DNA from: Sphingobacterium sp. B16(2022)
Lineage (GTDB): Bacteria; Bacteroidota; Bacteroidia; Sphingobacteriales; Sphingobacteriaceae
DNA: 64,000 bases
Assembly (NCBI RefSeq): GCF_012030425.1
Contig: NZ_JAAUVN010000001.1
Span: 744,001 to 808,000 of the forward strand
Direction of reading: 5' to 3'
Of the stretch, positions 44,493 through 54,292 are shown one piece after another (position 1 is the stretch's first letter; every line of letters starts with the position of its first letter). The position numbers and the translations under genes are program-made. The notes beneath the pieces are model-generated. The model was not told the DNA's origin. It worked only from the letters and a program-made list of their open reading frames with translations, and ran no database searches.

Positions 44493-45434
44493 ATGAAAGC
44501 TATGATATTGAGTGCACAGGGAGGAATTGAGAATTTCTCTCTTGCCGATATTCCCGTGCCGTCTTTAAAGCATGATGAAGTGTTGATTAAGACCAAGGCC
44601 ATCAGTATAAATCCTGCAGATACCATTGTTAGAAGTAACAATAATGTAAGTTGGGTATTTGGAAATGATAATCCTTTGGTTTTAGGATGGGATATCTCTG
44701 GTGAAATTGTAGATATTGGGTCATCAGTTCAAAATTTCAAAGTAGGCGATGAGGTTTTTGGTCTCTTAAACCATCCCTATATTGGCCGGACATACGCCGA
44801 ATTTGTAGCCGCCTCCGTTGAACATCTTGCACTAAAACCAAAGAAAATAAGTCACGAAACAGCGGCAGTATCAACATTAGCAGCATTAACAGCTTTACAG
44901 CCTTTAAATAAAGTAGGGATTAAACCGGGCGATCGGGTATTAGTTACCGCGGCAGGCGGTGGAGTAGGACATTTTGCTGTCCAATTTGCAAAACAAGCAG
45001 GAGCATATGTGATTGCCTTAGCATCAGCATCTAAAAAAGATCTTTTGCTTCAACTTGGAGCTGATGAATTTATTGATTATAAAAAGGAGAAATTTGAAGA
45101 AATTATCCATGACATAGACATTGTTATTGATGGAGTTCGAGATGATCAGCATCTACTTCGAAGCTTAAATATTATAAGGCCAGGCGGAACTTTGATTAGT
45201 CTGTGGACGAATGTAACGGAAGCATTATCTGAAGAATTTCAACTTAAAGGGATCAATATATTTTATAATATGGTATTACCCAATGGTGTTGATATGCAAT
45301 ATGTTGCTGATTTGTTAGATAACGATCTTTTAAAACCTCATATCAGTAAAATATTTCCATTCGAGGAAATCCCTAATGCCCATATAGAAATAGAGAAGGG
45401 ACATACCACGGGAAAATTAGCCGTATCGTTTTAA
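44493..45434 (+). CDS. NADP-dependent quinone oxidoreductase-like MDR protein
   Basis: 313 aa. LKHDEVLIKTKAISINPADT, LGWDISGEIVDIG, TAAGGGVGHFAVQFAKQAGA and GADEFIDYKKEKFE define a zinc-lacking MDR reductase. Co-transcribed with the SDR gene. It appears complete. Confidence 0.92.
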   Translation: MKAMILSAQGGIENFSLADIPVPSLKHDEVLIKTKAISINPADTIVRSNNNVSWVFGNDNPLVLGWDISGEIVDIGSSVQNFKVGDEVFGLLNHPYIGRTYAEFVAASVEHLALKPKKISHETAAVSTLAALTALQPLNKVGIKPGDRVLVTAAGGGVGHFAVQFAKQAGAYVIALASASKKDLLLQLGADEFIDYKKEKFEEIIHDIDIVIDGVRDDQHLLRSLNIIRPGGTLISLWTNVTEALSEEFQLKGINIFYNMVLPNGVDMQYVADLLDNDLLKPHISKIFPFEEIPNAHIEIEKGHTTGKLAVSF

Positions 45435-45546
45435 AATAGTAGTTAAATACGTAAATTTATCATATTTCAGTAGTAGGCCTTTCAAGCTATTTTAGCGTCA
45501 TGTTTTGCTAAAGTTTAATAAATCGATTAAAAATAAAGCAAGTATA

Positions 45547-45576
45547 ACAGTCATTTTTATTAGAATGACTGTTTTA
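45547..45576 (+). terminator. Intrinsic terminator
   Basis: aacagtcatt/aatgactgtt 10-bp stem followed by TTTT, about 110 bases after the MDR gene. Confidence 0.82.
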
Positions 45577-45654
45577 CTTAATATACACACCAATCACATA
45601 TTAGCTATTCTTACTTTTTAAAAATTATTTGGAATAGCCAATATTATTTTACTA

Positions 45655-45815
45655 TTAATCGTTTAACGTATTTTTGTATTTAATACCATCTTTCATAATT
45701 ATCTTAAAACTAGAATCCGGAGTTTCGATTAGTTTAATATTAGTGAGCGGATTTCCATCAACAATAATTAAATCTGCATATGCACCTTCTACTATTGTAA
45801 TTACCCCATTTTTCC
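45655..45815 (-). pseudogene. Amidohydrolase C-terminal fragment
   Basis: The minus-strand frame reads GVITIVEGAYADLIIVDGNP then IIMKDGIKYKN and ends in TAA at 45655-45657. This is the well-known C-terminal strand set of metal-dependent amidohydrolases (G.YADLI.vdGNP). No catalytic part or start is present. Confidence 0.75.
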
Positions 45816-45837
45816 TACTCCGTGCAAACAATTGAAA

Positions 45838-46130
45838 TTGTTAAAGGAATCAAAGAAATAATGCAGTTTTATAAAAATAAAATTTAAAGTGAGCTCCCAA
45901 AAATTTATTCTCAAGATTTAATAAATAACTTATTTAAGCATCCTTATACTAAAATTGAGTTTTTTGTTGAGGATCTCGGTATTTCCCGTCAGACGGCTTC
46001 TCGTTATTTGGATCAATTGGTAGCGCTCAAATTGGTTTATTTACAGAAAATTGGAAAAGAAAATTTTTATATAAATATAGAGCTATATGATTTTTTAAAC
46101 AAAGCAGCTCATCTTCATAAATTGATATAG
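45838..46130 (+). pseudogene. Fic-family protein C-terminal fragment
   Basis: Plus-strand frame: IEIVKGIKEIMQFYKNKI, an in-frame TAA, then LINNLFKHPYTKIEFFVEDL and ISRQTASRYLDQLV, ending at TAG 46128-46130. This resembles the winged-helix tail found in Fic (AMPylation) proteins of Bacteroidota. The Fic catalytic motif is absent. Confidence 0.6.
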
Positions 46131-46149
46131 GAATAGCATTTTGTGTTTT

Positions 46150-46182
46150 ACGTGTTATAAAAAGATTAAAAATGTAACACGT
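46150..46182 (+). repeat. 33-bp palindromic unit, third copy
   Basis: acgtgtta/taacacgt arms with the same A/T-rich centre as the pair at 8085-8157, again preceded by cattttgtgtttt. Confidence 0.7.
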
Positions 46183-46213
46183 AAATTAAATTTTTCATAA
46201 AAATAAACGCATA

Positions 46214-46242
46214 CAGCCATTCTGCCAAGAATGGCTTTATAC
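46214..46242 (+). terminator. Hairpin terminator, copy 4 of the YbjQ-repeat leader
   Basis: agccattc/gaatggct stem plus T-rich tail, about 90 bases before the ATG of the full-length YbjQ-like gene. Confidence 0.6.
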
Positions 46243-46330
46243 GTTTTATACCATCCTTACGGCTTCCCGTATTTTTTAATCAAACCGATGCTTTATTTTC
46301 GGGCTTTTAAAACAGTATTCATCATAGACC

Positions 46331-47374
46331 ATGATCGTTACCAGTACCAATACCATCGAGGGGAGAGAAGTCCTGCGTTATTTTGATCCCATATCAGCAA
46401 CAGCTGTTATTGGAGCCAATGCTCTGAGTGAAATAGGAGCTAGCTTTGTCGATTTCTTCGGTGGACGCTCCCGCAATTATGAAAACAAACTACAGGAGCT
46501 ATATAAGAGCGTAGTGGAGTCTTTGAAGCAAAATGCACGTAGGTATCGGGCAGATGCCGTTATAGGCTTCAGCGTCAATATTGATGAGCTCTCGGGCAAA
46601 GGAACGCAAATGTTTATGATCACCGCTATCGGTACTCCTGTATTGCTCAATGAAATTAAACATATACAGGCAGAAGCAGTAGGTGGAGATATCGATGGAT
46701 CAGTTATTAAGAACAAAGTCAAAGCAAGCTTGATTATAGAACGCTATACCGGTATCTATGCTATGGACAATACTACAGCCGAGTTTATAGTCACATCGCG
46801 ATTGACCGAATTTGTACCCCTGCTATTCAAAGCGATGAATGAAACAGGGGAGGATCAAGTATTCAAAGACCGTCAAGCCACGCTCTTTCGTTATTTTGAT
46901 TTCCTGGACAAAGATCAAGCTATAGCCATACTTTATGGACAGTTGCTGTCGGATGATTTAACCAGTGCGCAGTTTAAGATCATTAGCAAAGCTATTAGTA
47001 GTTCCAATCTTATCGATTACGATCAGGTGGAGAAACTGTTAGCAGGATCTTTATTGGCAAAAAAGGCAGCATTGAAGGTACTTAGCTTAGACAAAGACTG
47101 GTATTCCGTTCAAGATATTGCCTATCTACAGACATTGAAAGGAGAGGGCTTGTTACAGCTATTTCAAGAAGTAGTTACCGTTAAAGAATCAAAGGGCATG
47201 TTTTCATCGGTAAAAGAAGTATGGGAATGTCTATGTGGCTATAGCAATAAGCTTGATGCTACAGCATGTAGTTCTTGTACCAAAGATAAGCGAGGCTTCG
47301 GTGCTGAGGAATTAAAACCTGAAGCTGTGCAGAAACTGATTAATCGGAGATTGGCGGTTATTGAGGGTATTTAA
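46331..47374 (+). CDS. YbjQ-domain protein with zinc ribbon, full-length copy
   Basis: 347 aa. Residues 1-~105 match the YbjQ/UPF0145 'heavy-metal-binding' fold (MIVTSTNTIEGREVLRYF, YRADAVIGFSVNI, GTQMFMITAIGTPV). The middle is helical. Residues ~300-317 form a zinc ribbon CLCGYSNKLDATACSSC. Function unknown; the YbjQ family forms pentameric barrels. It is the only intact one of four copies in the window; its first 390 bases and ~120 bases of leader are what was copied. Confidence 0.85.
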   Translation: MIVTSTNTIEGREVLRYFDPISATAVIGANALSEIGASFVDFFGGRSRNYENKLQELYKSVVESLKQNARRYRADAVIGFSVNIDELSGKGTQMFMITAIGTPVLLNEIKHIQAEAVGGDIDGSVIKNKVKASLIIERYTGIYAMDNTTAEFIVTSRLTEFVPLLFKAMNETGEDQVFKDRQATLFRYFDFLDKDQAIAILYGQLLSDDLTSAQFKIISKAISSSNLIDYDQVEKLLAGSLLAKKAALKVLSLDKDWYSVQDIAYLQTLKGEGLLQLFQEVVTVKESKGMFSSVKEVWECLCGYSNKLDATACSSCTKDKRGFGAEELKPEAVQKLINRRLAVIEGI

Positions 47375-47810
47375 CAGTGAAAACCACTATTTTACTTTTT
47401 ATTTTTTAATGTTTACTTTTCCCGTTATATTGCGGTTGATTTTGAGTAAAAATATTAAGCCAATAGTCTAAGTTATCTTTTGTAGCAATTGTATTGCAGT
47501 TGTTATAAAAGAAAATGGATCATTTACCTTTTCACTCCTAAAAAGTCAAGATTGTTTTATTGTACAAAGATTACGATGAATTTCATCCTGTTTAAGGCTT
47601 TAATTCACCATATATTGCGAATTTGTTTTATTCGATATCTGCCTTATTGTGGTGAGAATTTGATAAAGAAATTTCCTGTATAATAAATATTAACCAACAA
47701 AAATTGAACTGATTATATTGACGAAAGTAATGACGAATATTGAAACAAAAAAACGGATGAATACTATTGCGAAAAGATTACTTTTTAGCATTTCGTTTAT
47801 TTCAGATGTT

Positions 47811-47828
47811 TTTACGGTTTTCCGTAAA
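47811..47828 (+). promoter_or_regulatory. Perfect inverted repeat, possible operator
   Basis: tttacgg-tttt-ccgtaaa, 54 bases before the DUF2971 gene that opens the defence region. It could be an operator or a short hairpin. No gene is convincing in 47375-47810. Confidence 0.35.
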
Positions 47829-47881
47829 CTATCTATAATCAGTAATGATATCTTCGTGCGCTACTGCTTAAATTAAAAAAT

Positions 47882-48670
47882 ATGGGTCTTATTTACCATT
47901 ACACTAGGTTTGAAACTTTTATGTCCTATATCTTACCGGTAGGTCTACTACGTACAAGCTCACTTCGGCAGATGAATGATCCAAGAGAATCTTTAGATTG
48001 GTCCTTTGGTGGCATCAACGTACCATATGAAGAAATATTCAAAGGGTACTACTCTGATAAAACAGCGATAGATTGTCAGATTAAGTATGGCAATATGATT
48101 AAAGATGGCTATCAAATTCTTTGTTTTTCCGGAGCGAAAAGAGATGGGTGGAATAATGAGATGATGTGGGCTCATTATGGTGGTTTACATTCAGGGGTAT
48201 GTCTAGAGTTTGACGAAGAAATTCTTTTAGATAATCTGAAAAAAGCCTATCCCGATCTGAGTTGTCATTTGGAGAATATCGATTACTCAAACCGTAAAAC
48301 GGATCCATGGATTTATTGGCAAAGTAACAAAAGCGAATCCGAGAATATGAACGATATCCTCCATTATCTGGTAAAGGACATGACACTTTTGAAATCTATT
48401 TTTTGGGAAAGCGAAGATGAGCGAAGGTTAGTTTGCCGAGGTACAGATAAATCGCTATATATACCGATTGAGAATGCGCTAAAAACAGTTTATCTAGGTG
48501 CGACATTTGAACGGAGCAAGGTATTAACAAACAGTATTTTCGAAATGTTTAACGGCAGGTTCAATCTTTCACTATTAATTTATCAGCACAATGTTTTTGA
48601 GCGTTGGGGAATTAAAACGCTGTCAAATGGTAAAATAGGTACTTGTGACTTTGAAGATATTAATCAATAG
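47882..48670 (+). CDS. DUF2971 family protein
   Basis: 262 aa. IYHYTRFETFMSYI, LRTSSLRQMNDPRES, ILCFSGAKRDGWNNEMMWAHYGGLHSGVCLEFDEE and YLGATFE are clear DUF2971 motifs. The family is frequent in defence islands and its reaction is unknown; its fold is thought to be related to ADP-ribosyl transferases. It lies 19 bases before the SIR2 gene and probably belongs to the same transcript. Confidence 0.85.
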   Translation: MGLIYHYTRFETFMSYILPVGLLRTSSLRQMNDPRESLDWSFGGINVPYEEIFKGYYSDKTAIDCQIKYGNMIKDGYQILCFSGAKRDGWNNEMMWAHYGGLHSGVCLEFDEEILLDNLKKAYPDLSCHLENIDYSNRKTDPWIYWQSNKSESENMNDILHYLVKDMTLLKSIFWESEDERRLVCRGTDKSLYIPIENALKTVYLGATFERSKVLTNSIFEMFNGRFNLSLLIYQHNVFERWGIKTLSNGKIGTCDFEDINQ

Positions 48671-48689
48671 AATAAACAAATCAATTATT

Positions 48690-50198
48690 ATGGAAGATAA
48701 TGAAGAAGGACAGAGTAGGGAAGAAGTAAAACCTTCTTCTAATGCTAAAAAGCCTAAGCAAGTTATGTCAACTGAAATTACTGAGCAAATTGAAAAAGAA
48801 TCTGTTTGTGATACTATAGCTGAAGGTGATGAACAAAAAGCTAATGGAGCAGAATCTAAAAATGAAAGATCGGATTCTTCGGTGGTTACTGAAAAAGAAA
48901 ATAATGCGACGAATAGTTCATGTGAAGAAGCTGTAGGAGCAAAAGAGTTAGCTTCAGCCATCAAGCCAGACTTGTCTTATTTATTCGTAAACGGTCCAGA
49001 TAAATTTTTAACAGCGACAAATGTTAAGATGGTAGATGGCGACCTTACGGGGTTCGATCAGTTAGCCCCATTCGCTAAAAAAGACGACAGTGGAAATGAA
49101 GTAAAACCAACAATTGAAGATGCTCAAAAAGCAAAACAAAAATTATATAAAGAATTTTTTAGAAAGTCATTTAAAAATGTCTTAATTCTTTCTGGAGCAG
49201 GATCCTCGATTGATGTAGGACTTCCTTTGATGAAAGATTTATGGATAAAAGTCAAAGAAAAGATTACTGATCGGATTTTTACTGAACTATGTAAGAAAAT
49301 CAATCATAGTACAGTTAATGACTTCGAAGCTTTGATTTCGAGACTAGAGGGGGTTATTCAGTATACTGAAGATTATGAAGTTAGGGGGCGTAAACTGAGT
49401 GATTATAGAGAGGACATTCTAAAAGTCATTCGAAAAGAAACTAAGCTCGATGAGCCCAAAGGAGAATTTCCACATGTCAAATTACTTGAGAAATTACTTC
49501 AAAGAAAGCAAACCAGTTCACGTGTTAAAGTTTTTACTCTAAACTATGACCTTTTATTTGAAAAGGCTGCAAATCATATGAATGCTGTTATTATTGATGG
49601 TTTTTCATTTACTTCTCCGCGGACCTTCAGCGGTCGTTTTTTTGATTATGATATTGTACAAAGAGAAGGGAGCAAAGTTAATGAAGAGGATAATTTTATA
49701 ACCAGAGTTTTCCATCTCTATAAATTACATGGTTCTTTAAACTGGCACAGAAATGAAAAATCAGGAAGTATTATAATAGATGATAATACGCAAAATCCAT
49801 TGATGGTATATCCTAGAGAAGGTAAATATAAAGATTCGTATGGACAACCATTTTTCGAGATGATAGCGAGATTTCAGCGAAACTTAAGAGAAAGCAATGA
49901 TACACTTCTTATTTGTATAGGTTATAGCTTCAATGATAATCATATAAATGCAGCTATTGAAGAGGCGATCAACCAAAATCCAGGATTTAGGATGGCTGTT
50001 GTAGACCCATATTTAGTATACGCTCATAAAGGCGGTTCGGCAGCGTATAGGAGCATAATAAAAAATGCCATTAAGTCAGATAGAATAATGGTGGTTTCAG
50101 AACGGTTTAGAGATTTTGCGAATCACTTTCCAGAGATTCAAACCTATGATAATGAATTAAGATTAAAACCAATAAACTTAAGAAATGAAGGGCAATAA
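48690..50198 (+). CDS. SIR2-domain defence protein
   Basis: 502 aa from ATG 48690. Residues 1-~90 are acidic and low in complexity. Then the SIR2 NADase core: LILSGAGSSIDVGLPLM near residue 165, VFTLNYDLLFEKA, and LYKLHGSLNWHR with the catalytic His; later LLICIGYSFNDNHINAAI. With the overlapping HerA gene it forms a SIR2-HerA (Nezha-type) antiphage module, in which SIR2 depletes NAD+. The acidic N-terminal extension is unusual. Confidence 0.88.
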   Translation: MEDNEEGQSREEVKPSSNAKKPKQVMSTEITEQIEKESVCDTIAEGDEQKANGAESKNERSDSSVVTEKENNATNSSCEEAVGAKELASAIKPDLSYLFVNGPDKFLTATNVKMVDGDLTGFDQLAPFAKKDDSGNEVKPTIEDAQKAKQKLYKEFFRKSFKNVLILSGAGSSIDVGLPLMKDLWIKVKEKITDRIFTELCKKINHSTVNDFEALISRLEGVIQYTEDYEVRGRKLSDYREDILKVIRKETKLDEPKGEFPHVKLLEKLLQRKQTSSRVKVFTLNYDLLFEKAANHMNAVIIDGFSFTSPRTFSGRFFDYDIVQREGSKVNEEDNFITRVFHLYKLHGSLNWHRNEKSGSIIIDDNTQNPLMVYPREGKYKDSYGQPFFEMIARFQRNLRESNDTLLICIGYSFNDNHINAAIEEAINQNPGFRMAVVDPYLVYAHKGGSAAYRSIIKNAIKSDRIMVVSERFRDFANHFPEIQTYDNELRLKPINLRNEGQ

Positions 50199-51930
50199 GA
50201 TAAATCCATTCTCCCATGAGTATTTCATTGGTTATATCAATCAGGTCTTGCCTCAGTTTATTAAAGTGCATTTTCCATCATCTGTACTACTTAACGGTTT
50301 TACACATCAAGGAGAAGAGTTTAATGGAGGATTAGTTGGTAATTTTCTTGTAATAGAAGGTGATAATTTCGGTTTTCTAGGACGTTTAGTTGAATTAATG
50401 CTTCCTGAGAAAGAAAGACTATCATTAAGTGAAAAGTCTTTTCAGACAAAAAATTTTCATCCAGAAGGCAAAATTGAAATATTACTTTCATTCGATCTTT
50501 ACAACCCTTATGTCGTTAAGAAAGGGCTATCTAGTTACCCCAATATAGGAGCTAAAGTTTATGTTTGTTCATCTGACCTCGTTAAACAATTTATGTCTAG
50601 GTTCGGAGCGAAGGAAGGTGAGGAGGTTAGTCCAGTTGTGTTAGGAAGACTTGTGGCAAACAGAGATACTGAGGTTCATGTTAACCTTCAATCTCTATTT
50701 GGCAGACATTGTGCTATTGTAGGAACTACAGGAGGAGGTAAGAGCTATACCGTTAGTAAACTATTAGAGGTGCTTTCAGAAAAAAATGCAAAGGCAATAA
50801 TAATTGACGCAACAGGAGAGTATTCTGGAGCATATAAGGGTTTAGTAAATGTTAATATTGGAGATGGGAAATCACTATTTCATTATTCACAGCTACGGAC
50901 AGATGATTTATTTAATCTTTTCAAACCTTCTTCTAAAACTCAGGCTCCAAAACTTATGGAAGCTATTCGATCTCTTAAGATTGTACATTTGACGAACGGT
51001 GTTAGTCTTCAACGAAAAATTTTGAAAGAAACAGTTGAGACATTGGTTAGTAATGGTTTATTGAAAAAGTCTGGGTCAGACAAGCGTCCATATGAGAGGT
51101 ATTACTATGAAAATATTAGTGTAATCGAAAATGGAATGGCAGAATTCGATATAGAAAAATTACCCTTTCAGATATCTCAAGAATGTGTATGGGATTGTGG
51201 CTCTAAATGGGAGGGTACACCTAGGGCAAAAATAGATATACCAGAAAAGTGGGGCGATAGAAATGAGTCAGATGTTTCGTATAATGTTAGCTTAATTTCA
51301 AGAATAAACAACATTATAAATTCACCGGTGTATCAGAATCTTTTTGGATTTAAAAAAAAGAAAGATCAATCTGATATTTCAAATATAATTGAGGATTTTA
51401 TTAAAGGGGATCAATCAATTCTAAGGCTCAATTTTGAAAATGTTCCATTTGACTTTCAGGTCAGAGAGATATTAGCTAATTCAATCGGATCATTTCTATT
51501 AAATAAAGCGCGAAAAGGAGATTTCAAAAAATCACCACTGACGATATTTATGGATGAGGCACATCAGTTTTTAAATAAATCCGTAGGAAGTGAGTTCTTT
51601 GATGGAGCCAATCTAGATGCATTTGATTCAATAGCTAAAGAATGTCGTAAGCATGGGTTATTTCTTTGTATTGCGACTCAAATGCCTCGTGATATACCAC
51701 AAGGAACCTTAAGTCAAATGGGAACTTTCATTGTTCACCGATTAATTAACCATTTTGATAAAGAAGCGATTAGCAATGCTTGTAGCTCTGCCAACCGTAA
51801 TACTCTTGATTTTCTACCAATCTTGGGAGAAGGAGAAGCTATCTTAACAGGAGTAGATTTCCCAATGCCTATTATATTAAAAATTGACGAACCTAATGTT
51901 AAACCAGATTCAAGAACTCCAAAAATTTGA
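50185..51930 (+). CDS. HerA/DUF87-type ATPase of SIR2-HerA system
   Basis: 581 aa. Walker A GTTGGGKS at residues 180-187, IIIDATGEYSG, Walker B IFMDEAHQF with Asp457/Glu458, and an arginine-finger-like HRLINHFDKEAI region. HerA forms a hexameric ring with translocase activity and activates or scaffolds SIR2. The start overlaps the SIR2 stop by 14 bases. Confidence 0.9.
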   Translation: MKGNKINPFSHEYFIGYINQVLPQFIKVHFPSSVLLNGFTHQGEEFNGGLVGNFLVIEGDNFGFLGRLVELMLPEKERLSLSEKSFQTKNFHPEGKIEILLSFDLYNPYVVKKGLSSYPNIGAKVYVCSSDLVKQFMSRFGAKEGEEVSPVVLGRLVANRDTEVHVNLQSLFGRHCAIVGTTGGGKSYTVSKLLEVLSEKNAKAIIIDATGEYSGAYKGLVNVNIGDGKSLFHYSQLRTDDLFNLFKPSSKTQAPKLMEAIRSLKIVHLTNGVSLQRKILKETVETLVSNGLLKKSGSDKRPYERYYYENISVIENGMAEFDIEKLPFQISQECVWDCGSKWEGTPRAKIDIPEKWGDRNESDVSYNVSLISRINNIINSPVYQNLFGFKKKKDQSDISNIIEDFIKGDQSILRLNFENVPFDFQVREILANSIGSFLLNKARKGDFKKSPLTIFMDEAHQFLNKSVGSEFFDGANLDAFDSIAKECRKHGLFLCIATQMPRDIPQGTLSQMGTFIVHRLINHFDKEAISNACSSANRNTLDFLPILGEGEAILTGVDFPMPIILKIDEPNVKPDSRTPKI

Positions 51931-52307
51931 TAGTTAATTCTCTGATTTTACATTAACAATATGTAGATGATAGATTCAGTTAGTTTGATTTGGTTAAGTA
52001 AAAAAATATATCGCTAAATAATAAGTAAGACAACAAGTTTAGGAATTGAAAAAATTAAAGCGAAACTCGTTTTACTTTAGGTGGTGTCACGTATATGTAC
52101 GATCAAATATGCAGTGCGTAGACCGGCGGTATATAATTACTACAATATAGCAACATCATCAGAAGAATAAATAATAATTTGTAATGAAATGATAATAAAA
52201 ATGAAAACTAGTAGTACTATCACTTTTAATGGATAGTGCAGAAGTAATCGTTATTAAGCAATTCATTCGCCTCAAATCGTAATTCACATTGATTAAAATA
52301 TAAAAAT
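51931..52307 (+). other. 377-bp gap
   Basis: AT-rich, with no frame, repeat or hairpin worth naming. It separates the SIR2-HerA module from the HD gene. Confidence 0.3.
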
Positions 52308-53858
52308 ATGAAAATTGGAAAAATCTTAGATCCTATACATGGATTGATTGAAATCACAGAAATTGAAGAGTTTATAATAAACCAAAGAATTTTTGGTAGA
52401 CTTAGAAAGGTCAAACAAAACACACTATTAAACTATGTTTTTCCTGGTGCGAATCACACTCGATTTGAACATTCCATTGGGGTTATGCATTTGTCCGAAA
52501 TAATTTTTAATAAATCCAATGAAAACGTTGAAGCGGTACGTATAAAAAATGAAAAGTACGGCAAAGATAAAGAGTATAAAACAATACAAGAAATATGCGA
52601 TGATGATGAATTATTAAAAGTAACGATACAAGAATTAAGGTTAGCAGCACTACTTCATGATGTTGGACATGGTCCAACATCACATAAATTTGATGACTTT
52701 ACAATTACGGGTGAAAAACTATTGGAAATATTATCATCGGATTCAGAAAACTTTTCTGAATTTATTGAAGATTTTAGAAATTATCTTAAATCTAATCAAG
52801 ATAAAAAAATTCAACATGAATTGGTCTCTTCTGTATTTATTATTAAATTGATAAATACGCTAAAGAAAGAGCCTAATTTCTCTACAAATTCCATTTCAAT
52901 CATTAAGTCATTAAATATTAAGAATATTTTGAAAATGATTGATCCAAAATTTCTACCAGAACATGAAATCATTATTAATGAAAAAAATTGCACTGATTAT
53001 TTTAACAGTATAATAGCTAGCTTTCCTTTTGATGCAGATCGAATGGACTATTTATATAGAGATAGTTTCTATTCTGGTGTAAAATATGGTTTTTTCGACC
53101 AAAGTAGAATATTAACATCATTACTTCCAATTGAACATAAAAATAAAATAACATTAGGAATCAAAAAAAGTGGATTAGATTCAATTGTTAGATTTATTCA
53201 ATCAAGAAATCACCTATATAATCAAGTATACTTCCATAAAACAAACTCTGCAACAAATACGATGTTAGACTTTGTTTTTAGAAATTTAAGCGATAAAAGT
53301 GCATTAGAAGATGTCAATGAATATAGTGATTATGAAGATTTTTACTGTAAAAATGGTGATGAGTATTTTTTCAATTCAACTCTTAAGGATTGTTTAAACT
53401 CAAATGAATGTGCTCCTTGCGAAGATGTTTGTGTTGAAAATGAAGTATTGGATGAGTTACTTGATAGAAATTTATGGAAAAGAATCTATGAAGAGCGTAT
53501 AAATGATAAGGCGGCAAGAAACAATGATGATTTTGAAAAACGTAAGTTTGATAATGGTAAGTTATCTACTCTAAAAAATGAACTTGAAGGAATGAATATT
53601 TTTATTCATGAAAACTACTCTTCCAACTTAGGATTAAAAGGTGCTAATAAATCAAAATCGGTCTTAATTGATAAGAAAAATAACCAAATAATTGACGACT
53701 GGTCAGCAGTAAGTGATGAAATTCAATTTTTAAATCAAACTAATGTATTTATAAAAAGAATCTATTTACGGAGAGGTTCTAAAAATGTAACTGAACTGAA
53801 GATGCATGAGGATCTAGTAATATCAAAAATGCAAGATGCTGGTTTGATTTCTAAATAA
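52308..53858 (+). CDS. HD-domain phosphohydrolase, SAMHD1/dGTPase-like
   Basis: 516 aa. DPIHGLIEITEIE and FPGANHTRFEHSIGVMHL at the N-terminus, HD pair in ALLHDVGHGPTSH (His117, Asp118), and the last metal ligand in FPFDADRMDYLYRDSFYSG are the signature of the dNTP triphosphohydrolase-like branch. The ~150-residue C-terminal part has a Cys-rich stretch (NECAPCEDVCVE). In a defence island such enzymes may deplete nucleotides during infection. Confidence 0.85.
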   Translation: MKIGKILDPIHGLIEITEIEEFIINQRIFGRLRKVKQNTLLNYVFPGANHTRFEHSIGVMHLSEIIFNKSNENVEAVRIKNEKYGKDKEYKTIQEICDDDELLKVTIQELRLAALLHDVGHGPTSHKFDDFTITGEKLLEILSSDSENFSEFIEDFRNYLKSNQDKKIQHELVSSVFIIKLINTLKKEPNFSTNSISIIKSLNIKNILKMIDPKFLPEHEIIINEKNCTDYFNSIIASFPFDADRMDYLYRDSFYSGVKYGFFDQSRILTSLLPIEHKNKITLGIKKSGLDSIVRFIQSRNHLYNQVYFHKTNSATNTMLDFVFRNLSDKSALEDVNEYSDYEDFYCKNGDEYFFNSTLKDCLNSNECAPCEDVCVENEVLDELLDRNLWKRIYEERINDKAARNNDDFEKRKFDNGKLSTLKNELEGMNIFIHENYSSNLGLKGANKSKSVLIDKKNNQIIDDWSAVSDEIQFLNQTNVFIKRIYLRRGSKNVTELKMHEDLVISKMQDAGLISK

Positions 53859-53901
53859 TAGTAAAAAAGTTAATTGTATAAAATTTTATAATACTTAATA
53901 T

Positions 53902-54210
53902 ATGAAGAATATTTTTGAAGAAATAATTAAGATTGTAGAGAACTGCGTAAGAACAAACGCTAGTTTTGCTTTACCCACTTTCAACGCTTGTGAAACAGTT
54001 GAATCTGATTACAAAACAGGATGTGCGACATTGTACGGTGTTGAATATGTAATAACCAATGGACATGAAAAAATAGTTGTATCGTATGAATCAAAAGATC
54101 AATGTAGAACTTTTCAGATAAAACCAGACAAGAATATAGTAATAGTACATTACTATAATGATAAAGGGGAACTTGTATCAAATTATTCGGAGACTTGGGA
54201 AGACAAGTAA
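53902..54210 (+). CDS. Unknown protein following the HD gene
   Basis: 102 aa, soluble, four Cys (ENCVRTN, FNACETV, KTGCATL, DQCRTF). It starts 43 bases after the HD gene and may be its partner. No family is recognised. Confidence 0.5.
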   Translation: MKNIFEEIIKIVENCVRTNASFALPTFNACETVESDYKTGCATLYGVEYVITNGHEKIVVSYESKDQCRTFQIKPDKNIVIVHYYNDKGELVSNYSETWEDK

Positions 54211-54292
54211 TAATTATCGATGAAAATAAAAAATTACCGTTCCTTTTTATGGAAGGGGAGTGTAACTCGAGCTGGGTCATTGGTTTAAAAAC

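Noticed and set aside
47489..47683. 64-codon frame between the YbjQ and DUF2971 genes
   Set aside because: Composition is erratic, no motif, no sensible upstream signal; most likely chance.
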